In this document: piece after piece, positions 34,888-41,646 of the stretch | How positions within the stretch are numbered: position 1 is the stretch's first letter | How the letters are laid out: each line of letters opens with the position of its first letter | From: Ureibacillus chungkukjangi | GTDB lineage: Bacteria > Bacillota > Bacilli > Bacillales_A > Planococcaceae | DNA length: 64,000 bases | Direction: 5' to 3' | Assembly: GCF_003217295.1 (NCBI RefSeq) | Contig: NZ_QJTJ01000012.1 | Span: 36,215 to 100,214, forward strand | Program-made: the position numbers and the translations under genes | Notes under the pieces: generated by a model | The model's input: the letters and a program-made list of their open reading frames with translations, nothing else | Told to the model about the DNA's origin: nothing | Databases searched by the model: none

Positions 34888-35217
34888 CTACTTTTCTATT
34901 TTCATCGATAAAACCCAAAGAAAATCTTCTTCGAGCATAATTTGAATGTCCACGCCTAGGCTTATCAGCTGCTCGGCCTTTAATTGCTTGGAGCTAACCC
35001 CGCGGCGTTTGTCCCCAAGAATAACAAAATCCGTTTCCTTTGTAACAGCCCCTTGCAAAACCCCTCCATAAGCGCGCACCTTTTTCGCAGCCTCAACACG
35101 TGTCATAGTGGAAAGAGCTCCCGTAAAAACAATTTGTTTATTAGAAAAGGGATGTACTAATTGCTGTGCCGGGTTAGAAAACTGAATAACCTCTATGTTG
35201 TCTATATTTTCGTTCAT
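34888..35217 (-). CDS. Stand-alone BRCT-domain protein
   Basis: 109 residues. Residues about 22-100 form a BRCT domain like that at the end of NAD-dependent DNA ligases: NKQIVFTGALSTMTRVEAAKKVRAYGGVLQGAVTKETDFVILGDKRRGVSSKQLKAEQLISLGVDIQIMLEEDFL. Free BRCT proteins in bacteria are rare in annotation and usually thought to bind DNA or phosphoproteins; no catalytic domain is attached here. Its upstream region carries a 21-bp phased repeat array. Confidence 0.85.
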   Translation of the reverse strand: MNENIDNIEVIQFSNPAQQLVHPFSNKQIVFTGALSTMTRVEAAKKVRAYGGVLQGAVTKETDFVILGDKRRGVSSKQLKAEQLISLGVDIQIMLEEDFLWVLSMKIEK

Positions 35218-35291
35218 ATAACTTCTCCTTGAGTGAATCGGCCGTAATGATTAATCTATTTTATCATAAAAAGTGGTCGCACTTGGAAGAT

Positions 35292-35388
35292 GCTAGATTA
35301 TAAAAGAAAGTGGCTAGATTTCGACAAAAAGTGGCTAGATTATTGTTAAAAGTGGCTGAATTATTGCCAAAAGTGGCGAGATTCCAAA
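35292..35388. repeat. 21-bp phased array, TGGCTAGATT motif
   Basis: TGGC cores start at 35311, 35332, 35353 and 35374, exactly 21 bp apart, and a shortened copy (TGCTAGATTA) lies one step upstream at about 35291. Units read AGTGGC(TAGAT/TGAAT/GAGAT)T. The array lies between divergently transcribed genes (BRCT and M14 peptidase). Confidence 0.88.
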
Positions 35389-35550
35389 TGAAATCTTCCA
35401 TAATATCTAGATTAAACGCGAAATTTTGTGATGTTTTGACTAACTATCATGGCGAATAATTGATAGTATCCCTCTATATACTTTCGACAGTCTGCTAGAT
35501 ATTCTTAAAGAGTGAATAGTTTTAATATTACGAAAATATGGAGGGGTCAA

Positions 35551-36591
35551 ATGAAGAAGAAGATTATCGCACTATCTGTCACGGGAATATTAGCTTTAGG
35601 AGTTATAACTCCAGCTGCATCAACGGCTTTGGCGGTAGGAAATGGTCCAAGCTATGGTGGAAATGAATCCATCCAAACCTCTAACTTGTATACTTACGAC
35701 GGAATGGTAGAGTATCTGAAAAAGCAGGATGCCAAGCAAGACGCACTACAGCTTGAGGTAATTGGGCAAACGGTCAAAAAACGAGATATCTATTTGGCAA
35801 AATATATTACAGACCCAAGTAATCCGACCGTTCTTTTTTTAACGCAGCAGCATGGGAACGAACAATTAACAACAGAGGGTGCCCTGGAATTTATCAAGCA
35901 TCTCGGCACAAATAAAACAAAGGGCGTTCTTGAGAATGTGAATATCCTGATAGTACCGATGCTCAATGCGGATGGGGCAATGGGAGATGTGAATTTCTCT
36001 CTTGAAGATTATATTGCAGATGGAGGACGTCATCTAACTCGCTATAATGCAGTCGGGACGGACTTAAACCGTGACCATGTCGATAAAATCCAGCCTGAAA
36101 CTCAAGCGCTGCATGAAAATGTTCTCCAAAAATATGATATCGATTACATGATCGATTTGCATCACCAAGGAACAGATTACGAGCGAGATGGAAAACTCGT
36201 TTCTGGCTCTATGCTTTATCCAACGAACGAAAATGTAAAACCGGAAGTGCTAGAGAAATCCCAAAAACTTGGTGCCGTTGTATTTAACGCAGTGGATTCA
36301 ACTGGATGGGGTCATATTGGAAAATACAATGGTGGTAGTGGAGAAAACATTGGCCGAAACGGTGCCGCGGTACAGTACGATATTGCCACGCTATTATTCG
36401 AAATGCGTGGAATGTCAGATCACGAAGACCCTTCGCGTGTCATTGGCCAAAAAAGTAACGGCTACTTAATCAAGCAAACCATCACAACACTTGACGCAAC
36501 AGTACGTGCAATTGCAGATGGGTCCATCGAAACGGTTGATTACAGCTTCTGGGATACTTTAGCTACACAAACGATACGTGAGACTGAATAA
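35551..36591 (+). CDS. Secreted M14 zinc carboxypeptidase
   Basis: 346 residues from ATG 35551 behind GGAGGGG; the frame opens earlier at 35512 without a ribosome site. A Sec signal (KKKIIALSVTGILALGVITPAASTALA) should be cleaved after residue 28. Zinc ligands are H101 and E104 (QQHGNEQ) and probably H204 (DLHHQG). The substrate arginine is R164 (DLNRDH) and the catalytic glutamate E284 (LLFEMRG). It would trim C-terminal residues from peptides, or cell-wall peptides, outside the cell. Single gene with its own terminator. Confidence 0.87.
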   Translation: MKKKIIALSVTGILALGVITPAASTALAVGNGPSYGGNESIQTSNLYTYDGMVEYLKKQDAKQDALQLEVIGQTVKKRDIYLAKYITDPSNPTVLFLTQQHGNEQLTTEGALEFIKHLGTNKTKGVLENVNILIVPMLNADGAMGDVNFSLEDYIADGGRHLTRYNAVGTDLNRDHVDKIQPETQALHENVLQKYDIDYMIDLHHQGTDYERDGKLVSGSMLYPTNENVKPEVLEKSQKLGAVVFNAVDSTGWGHIGKYNGGSGENIGRNGAAVQYDIATLLFEMRGMSDHEDPSRVIGQKSNGYLIKQTITTLDATVRAIADGSIETVDYSFWDTLATQTIRETE

Positions 36592-36672
36592 AAAGGGGAC
36601 AATCTTTAGGTTTTTATTTCGTCACTCTAAACAACTGAGTACCTTTTGACAAGTAAAAAACCCGAGAATTCT

Positions 36673-36704
36673 AAAGGATAGCGATTCTGCTATCCTTTTT
36701 TTGT
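36673..36704 (+). terminator. Terminator of the M14 peptidase gene
   Basis: AAAGGATAGC and GCTATCCTTT form a 10-bp stem around GATTCT, followed by T residues. Confidence 0.88.
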
Positions 36705-36797
36705 CATTGTGCGAGTTGATAGAAGGAAATAAAGATAATACTCGGTCTGAGTATCTTTCAATAGGAGTATGAAGGTCAGGATGGAAAGGAATTCAAA

Positions 36798-36967
36798 GAA
36801 AAGTGTCTTTCATGAGAGTGATGAAAGACAGTATGGAAAGGAATTCAAAGAAAAGTGTCTTTCATAGGAGTGATGAAAGACAGTTTGAAAAAGTCTCTTG
36901 GAAAAGTGTCTTTCATGAGAGTGATGAAAGACAGTATGGAAAGGAATTCAAAGAAAAGTGTCTTTCA
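36798..36967. repeat. 52-bp hairpin array (family A, copy 2), part left of IS66
   Basis: Unit starts (GAAAAGTG) at 36798, 36850, 36901 and 36953; the last unit is cut by the IS66 element. Hairpin arms TGTCTTTCAT and ATGAAAGACA are perfect here, with 7-base loops GAGAGTG or AGGAGTG. A degenerate part-unit may precede 36798. Confidence 0.92.
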
Positions 36968-37051
36968 GTAAGCCCGTAATCAAATAACGCATATAAACAT
37001 CTTGGCATCTCCGATACGATAGACATATCAATTCAAGGAGGTGCCACTTTT

Positions 37052-37246
37052 ATGCCAACCACAAAATTAACGATTGTCCCTGTGACATTAGATCCTATTA
37101 TTAACAACCTCTCATCTGTAACATCGCAACCACAAGTCCATGCTCCAAACTGCATGATTAAAGCAACTGGTGTTGAAATTTCCTTCTTCAATGGTGTAGA
37201 TGAGCACATTATCCAAGTCATCATGAGGGAGTTGAGCAATCGATGA
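37052..37246 (+). CDS. tnpA: IS66 accessory protein TnpA (short form)
   Basis: 64 residues, preceded by AAGGAGGTG. Only the C-terminal half resembles IS66 TnpA (MIKATGVEISFFNGVDEHIIQVIMRELSN); the usual N-terminal helix-turn-helix of the longer (about 100 aa or more) forms is missing. Such short versions occur in Firmicute IS66 elements. Its stop overlaps the tnpB start (ATGA). Confidence 0.7.
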   Translation: MPTTKLTIVPVTLDPIINNLSSVTSQPQVHAPNCMIKATGVEISFFNGVDEHIIQVIMRELSNR

Positions 37247-37596
37247 AACATGATTTTACAAGTGTAAAAAACATATATATCATCTGTGGCAAAACGGATA
37301 TGCGGAAAGGAATTGACGGTCTAGCAACACTCATTCAAGATTCATTTGAATTGGATCCATATAGTGATTCCATCTTTCTGTTTTCAGGATGGAGCAAGGA
37401 TCGTTATAAATGCCTATACTTTGATGGCGATGGCTTCGCCATGCTTTATAAACGATTAGATAACGGCAAGCTGCAATGGCCAAAAAATGAAAATGAAGTA
37501 CGTAACCTTTCACAACAGGAGCTTCGTTGGCTGTTAGAAGGATTATCGATTCAACAGCCAAAGGCAATTTCAAAATCTGCAAAAGGTGTCTTTTAA
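37243..37596 (+). CDS. tnpB: IS66 accessory protein TnpB (Orf2)
   Basis: 117 residues. The family signature is complete: IYIICGKTDMRKGIDGLATLIQ, then IFLFSGWSKDRYKCLYFDGDGFAMLYKRLDNGKLQWP. TnpB is required with TnpA and TnpC for IS66 transposition, though its biochemical role is unsettled. It overlaps tnpA by four bases. Confidence 0.93.
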   Translation: MKHDFTSVKNIYIICGKTDMRKGIDGLATLIQDSFELDPYSDSIFLFSGWSKDRYKCLYFDGDGFAMLYKRLDNGKLQWPKNENEVRNLSQQELRWLLEGLSIQQPKAISKSAKGVF

Positions 37597-37646
37597 ATTA
37601 ATTCATCTAAATGATATAATCATTCATAACTTATACTGAACGGAAT

Positions 37647-39236
37647 GTGGTGAATGATTTGGATAACGCTTCAACAACAGAACAAGTGATTCGATTACTT
37701 GAAGAACAATTAGCTTATATGAAAAAACAAAATGAAGAGCTTTCAATTAAGCTAGATCAGTCGTTATCTCAAAATAAGGCACTAGCTGAACAAATTCGCC
37801 AATTAACAAAGGCTTTATACGGTTCTAAATCAGAAAAATCTAAGTATCAAGCGCCCGATGGACAAGGTTCATTATTTGAAGATGATCCGTTTTTTAGCGA
37901 TTCTGAGCACACAGAAGAACAAAGCACGCCAACTGTTACGTATACAGTTGTTCGGAAATTACATAAGAAAAAACGGAATGATGCTTTTTTAGATGGGATT
38001 GAAGTGGAAGAAGTCCACCATCATCCTGACAATACGCAGTGTGACTGTTGCCATGGTGAGATGATTGAAATTGGTACAACAATTGCACGTGAAGAAGCAA
38101 AATTTATTCCAGCTACAATGAAGCGTGTTCAGCATATCGAACATGCTTATGAGTGTAAGCATTGTAAAAAGGATACCTCCCAAAAGGCACAAATCAAAAG
38201 AGGGAAAGCACCGCAAGCTGTCATTCAGCGAAGCATTGCAGGACCAACTGTTTTAGCAAAGCTTATCTACGATAAGTTTATTCAGTATTTACCCCTTTAC
38301 CGTCAGGTAAAAGAATGGGAACGATATGGTTTACTTACTAATGATAAGAATTTATCGAATTGGGTCATTCGTGTAGCTAAAGATTGGCTTCTACCGGTCT
38401 ATGAACAGATGAAAAAGATATTAATAGCAAAATCTGTTCTCCATGTGGATGAAACCTATGCACAAATTATTAAACGGTCAGACGGGAAATGTGGTCAATC
38501 GAACGCCTATAATTGGGTATTCCGAAGTGTTCCAAGCCAGGGGCCAATCATTATTCTTTTCCAGAGCGCTTTATCTAGAAGTCGTACCATACTGGAAGAG
38601 TTTACGGCTGGCTTTAAAGGAACCCTCATTTGTGATGGTTATTCTGCATATGGTAATCTACCTAATGTCATCTTCGCTAACTGTTGGGCTCACGTTCGAC
38701 GTTATTGGCTGAAAGCCGATAGTAAAAATGGGCAAATTGGCGTGAATTATTGTGATCAACTCTATCACTTAGAACGCCAATTTAAGCAGCTTTCACCAAG
38801 TGAACGCCGAAAAGCAAGACAAAAATATTCGAAGCCCATTGTGGAGAAATTCTTGAAATGGGTAGATGAATCACCTTTCTTCGGAAAAAATGCACTCGCA
38901 AAAGCAGCGGAATACACTTTAAATCGTGTACATGGGTTAAAGGCATTTCTGTTTGATGGTCGGATTGAAATTGATAATAATCCAGCTGAAAATGCGATTC
39001 GTCCAAATGTGATTGGTCGAAAAAACTGGCTTTTCTCTGTTAGTGAAGCTGGTGCTAAAGCAAATACCATCTGTTTAAGTTTGGCAGAAACGGCAAAAGT
39101 GAATGGCATCGATTTCTATCAATACCTCGTGAAGGTGATGACTGAGTTGCCGAATTTACCAATTAATCAACAGCCTGAACTTTTAAATGATTACATGCCT
39201 TGGTCGAAAAATATCCAAGCTACATGTGCAAAATAG
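37647..39236 (+). CDS. tnpC: IS66-family transposase TnpC
   Basis: About 529 residues from a GTG at 37647; a TTG at 37659 is an alternative. An N-terminal leucine-zipper helix (about 12-55) is followed by a zinc-binding CDCCHGEMIEIG region. The catalytic DDE core is next: the first Asp in HVDETYAQ, the second in LICDGYSAYGN, and the Glu in EIDNNPAENAIRPNVIGRKNWLF. The frame is intact, so the transposase is probably functional. Confidence 0.95.
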   Translation: MVNDLDNASTTEQVIRLLEEQLAYMKKQNEELSIKLDQSLSQNKALAEQIRQLTKALYGSKSEKSKYQAPDGQGSLFEDDPFFSDSEHTEEQSTPTVTYTVVRKLHKKKRNDAFLDGIEVEEVHHHPDNTQCDCCHGEMIEIGTTIAREEAKFIPATMKRVQHIEHAYECKHCKKDTSQKAQIKRGKAPQAVIQRSIAGPTVLAKLIYDKFIQYLPLYRQVKEWERYGLLTNDKNLSNWVIRVAKDWLLPVYEQMKKILIAKSVLHVDETYAQIIKRSDGKCGQSNAYNWVFRSVPSQGPIIILFQSALSRSRTILEEFTAGFKGTLICDGYSAYGNLPNVIFANCWAHVRRYWLKADSKNGQIGVNYCDQLYHLERQFKQLSPSERRKARQKYSKPIVEKFLKWVDESPFFGKNALAKAAEYTLNRVHGLKAFLFDGRIEIDNNPAENAIRPNVIGRKNWLFSVSEAGAKANTICLSLAETAKVNGIDFYQYLVKVMTELPNLPINQQPELLNDYMPWSKNIQATCAK

Positions 39237-39319
39237 CCAGCTATCCGAAAAAATTTCAGATAGCTGGCCATTGGTCGTGCGTACCGAAAAGGTGCGCTAT
39301 TTTTATATTTCGGGCTTAC

Positions 39320-40235
39320 GTCTTTCATGAGAGTGATGAAAGACAGTATGGAAAAGAATTCAAAGAAAAGTGTCTTTCATGAGAGTGATGAAAGACAGTT
39401 TGAGAAAGGATTTAAAGAAAAATGTCTATCATGAGAGTGATGAAAGACAGTACGGAAAAGAATTCTAATTAAAGTGTCTTTCATAAGAGTGATGAAAGAC
39501 AGTATGGAAAAGGACTCAAAGAAAAGTGTCTTTCATAAGAGTGATGAAAGCCAGTTTGAAAAAGGAGTCAAGTAAAAATGTCTTTCATAGGAGTGATGAA
39601 AGACAGTATGGAAAAGAATTCAAAGAAAAGTGTCTTTCATAAGAGTGATGAAAGACAGTTTGAAAAAGGAGTCAAAGAAAAGTGTCTTTCATGAGAGTGA
39701 TGAAAGAAAGTATGGAAAAGAATTCTAATTAAAGTGTCTTTCATAGAAGGGATGAAAGCCAGTTTGAAAAAGGATTCAAAGAAAAATGTCTTTCATAAGA
39801 GTGATGAAAGCCAGTTTGCGAAAGGATTCAAAGAAAAATGTCTTTCATAAGAGTGATGAAAGCCAGTATGGAAAAGGATTCAAAGAAAAATGTCCTTCAT
39901 AAGAGTGATGAAAGCCAGTATGGAAAGGAGTCAAAGAAAAATGCCTTTCATAAGAGTGATGAAAGCCAGTATGGAAAAGAATTCAAAGAAATGTGTCTTT
40001 CACGAGAGTGATGAAAGCCATTCCCCTACATCAAAACAACAAAAGTGGCATTCATAACCGAGATGAAAGCCATTCCCTCACACCGAAACAAGAAAAGTGG
40101 CATTCATAACCGAGATGAAAGCCATTCCCTCACACCGAAGCAAGAAAAGTGGCAATCATACCCGAGATGAAAGCCATTCCAACACTCTGAAACAAAAAAA
40201 GTGGCATTCATAACCAAGATGAAAGCCACTTCCCC
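39320..40235. repeat. 52-bp hairpin array (family A, copy 2), part right of IS66
   Basis: Unit starts at 39365, 39417, 39469, 39521, 39573, 39625, 39677, 39729, 39781, 39833, 39885, 39936, 39988, 40040, 40092, 40144 and 40196 (steps of 52, once 51), plus the part-unit after the element. Arms change along the array. The first units are TGTCTTTCAT/ATGAAAGACA. From 39729 the 3' arm becomes ATGAAAGCCA, and from 40040 the 5' arm becomes TGGCATTCAT, restoring a pair. The array ends before a convergent small lipoprotein gene. Confidence 0.93.
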
Positions 40236-40281
40236 ACTTAAACCCAATTTCACATATATACAACGAACGCTTCCCAAACGA

Positions 40282-40425
40282 TCAGTTGTCGTTTTCCGTG
40301 TTTGGATCATCTGTTGTTGGGGCTTCGACTTCCTCTTCTAATGGCGTTGGTTCCTCACTGTTGCAGGCTGCGAGGCCGAGTGATAGCAATAGTATTGATG
40401 CTGTGCTGAAAAATTTTTTAGTCAT
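40282..40425 (-). CDS. Very small acidic lipoprotein
   Basis: 47 residues: signal TKKFFSTASILLLSLGLAAC with lipobox GLAAC, then a short, strongly acidic Pro/Thr tail (NSEEPTPLEEEVEAPTTDD). TAGGAGC lies six bases before the ATG. The mature peptide is only about 27 residues, so it is a lipid-anchored acidic tail. Function unknown. It is convergent with the hairpin array and IS element. Confidence 0.7.
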   Translation of the reverse strand: MTKKFFSTASILLLSLGLAACNSEEPTPLEEEVEAPTTDDPNTENDN

Positions 40426-40724
40426 AATAAGCTCCTAACGTTTAGATTTATAGGGTTATTATGAGCAAGTCATTTTCTGGGAATACGCCTTATTTATTTT
40501 TTAGTCACACTATTCGCCCACCTATAATAATATAAACTGTCAGCAGCAAAAGATTCGAAAATCCAGAGTACATTTACGCTATTGTTTTCTTTTTGAGGGG
40601 TGAGCGCGGCTAGGTAGCGGCTAGGTTTAATGCATCCAGGAAGTGTCACGATGTCACATTGCTCCTCAAGTGTGCAAGAGAAAACAATTTGTAAAATCTA
40701 CGAAAAACGAATCCGTGACATTTC
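40426..40724. other. Intergenic region upstream of cotE
   Basis: No gene is supported. A short open frame (40630-40827) has no ribosome site. The right end leads into the sporulation-type promoter; a second promoter could lie further upstream, but I cannot point to one. Confidence 0.4.
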
Positions 40725-40752
40725 ACCAATTAGGCACATGCCGCATAGTATA
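40725..40752 (+). promoter_or_regulatory. Candidate mother-cell sporulation promoter of cotE
   Basis: AC (40725-40726), 17 bases, then CATAGTATA (40744-40752) fits the sigma-K form AC-N16/17-CATANNNTA and partly sigma-E. It is 32 bases before the TTG start. Confidence 0.5.
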
Positions 40753-40783
40753 GTTCGACTAGATGTTAAAGGAGGAAAAAGCG

Positions 40784-41377
40784 TTGAAACGTTTGCGTCA
40801 AATAGTGACAAAAGCGGTTGTCGCTAAAGGTAAGAAAAGAATTGAAGCGAGTGAAGTAATTCGCCCTTCATCTACGCCAACCAGTATTTTGGGGTGCTGG
40901 GTGATTAACCATCACTACAATGCCAAAAAAGTAGGGAAATATGTAGAAATCACAGGTAAGTTCGATGTAAACGTATGGTATGCGTACAATAATAATACAA
41001 AAACTGCAGTTCACTCTGAAACAATCAGTTACAAGGATCGCATCAAGCTTCACTACCGCGATAACGATGTAATTGAATCAGATAACTGCCACGTACGTGT
41101 TATCCAACAACCAAACTGTATCGAAGCGGTAATTAACCAAAATGGTGATTGCTTCAATGTAGTGATCGAACGTGAATTCGTGGTAGAAATCGTTGGCGAG
41201 ACAAAAGTGGTTGTTTCTGTTCACGAAGTAGATTATGAAGAAGAATGGGTATATCAAGATGAATCATCATCTAGCTCAAGCTCGAGCTCAAGTTCTTCAT
41301 CATCATCTTCATCATCATCGTCTTCATCTTCTAGCGATGGCTTTAAATTTATTGAAGACTCGTCATCATTTCGTTAA
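40784..41377 (+). CDS. cotE: Spore outer-coat morphogenetic protein CotE with poly-serine tail
   Basis: 197 residues from TTG 40784, six bases after AAAGGAGGAAA; an ATG at 40763 lies upstream of the ribosome site. The core (about residues 5-155) matches CotE: QIVTKAVVAKGKKRIEASEVIRPSSTPTSILGCWVINHHYNA, then VNVWYAYNNNTKTAVHSETISYKD. CotE assembles the outer spore coat in the mother cell. The C-terminus departs from B. subtilis CotE: 24 consecutive serines (41264-41335), encoded by five of the six serine codons, then DGFKFIEDSSSFR. The mixed codons argue for selection on the serine run rather than simple codon slippage. Confidence 0.93.
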   Translation: MKRLRQIVTKAVVAKGKKRIEASEVIRPSSTPTSILGCWVINHHYNAKKVGKYVEITGKFDVNVWYAYNNNTKTAVHSETISYKDRIKLHYRDNDVIESDNCHVRVIQQPNCIEAVINQNGDCFNVVIEREFVVEIVGETKVVVSVHEVDYEEEWVYQDESSSSSSSSSSSSSSSSSSSSSSSSDGFKFIEDSSSFR

Positions 41378-41383
41378 TAAAGT

Positions 41384-41434
41384 GAGAGCGCCATCTACCT
41401 TCAAAAGGTAGAACCTATAGGCGCTCTTCTTTAT
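41384..41434 (+). terminator. Terminator of cotE
   Basis: Outer arms AGAGCGCC and GGCGCTCT with an inner TCTACCTT/AAGGTAGA hairpin, followed by TCTTTATT. Confidence 0.82.
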
Positions 41435-41646
41435 TGTATTGCTTCAACAAAACAGCGATTTTCGCTCCATTATGCGAAAATCCTGTTTTCATTTTTCCAA
41501 AGTATTCCTATAGTAAAATAAATGCGCGCCAGCCAACGTTTATGAGTCGATTTTTGTTATACTGTTTAGGAATGTAATTATAATTTAATCGCACGGATAA
41601 AACGTGTTTTCTACTATAGAAGAAAGATTTAGTTTAGAGAGGTACC

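Larger units (their letters stand above)
36968..39319 (+). mobile_element. IS66-family insertion sequence, complete
   Basis: The 2352-bp element starts GTAAGCCCG and ends CGGGCTTAC, the IS66-type terminal inverted repeat (imperfect beyond nine bases). It is flanked by 8-bp direct repeats GTCTTTCA at 36960-36967 and 39320-39327, the target duplication size of IS66. It carries tnpA, tnpB and tnpC in order, all open, so it may be active. It inserted into the 5' arm of a family-A hairpin. Removing the element plus one target copy (2360 bp) restores a 52-bp step between 36953 and 39365. Confidence 0.95.

Noticed and set aside
645..40235. The 52-bp arrays as CRISPR arrays
   Set aside because: The whole unit is conserved, including the part that would be a spacer, there are no unique spacers, and no cas gene is in the window. 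The same holds for the 21-bp arrays.
40630..40827. A short frame upstream of cotE
   Set aside because: No ribosome site, and it crosses the sporulation-type promoter and the cotE start in another frame.
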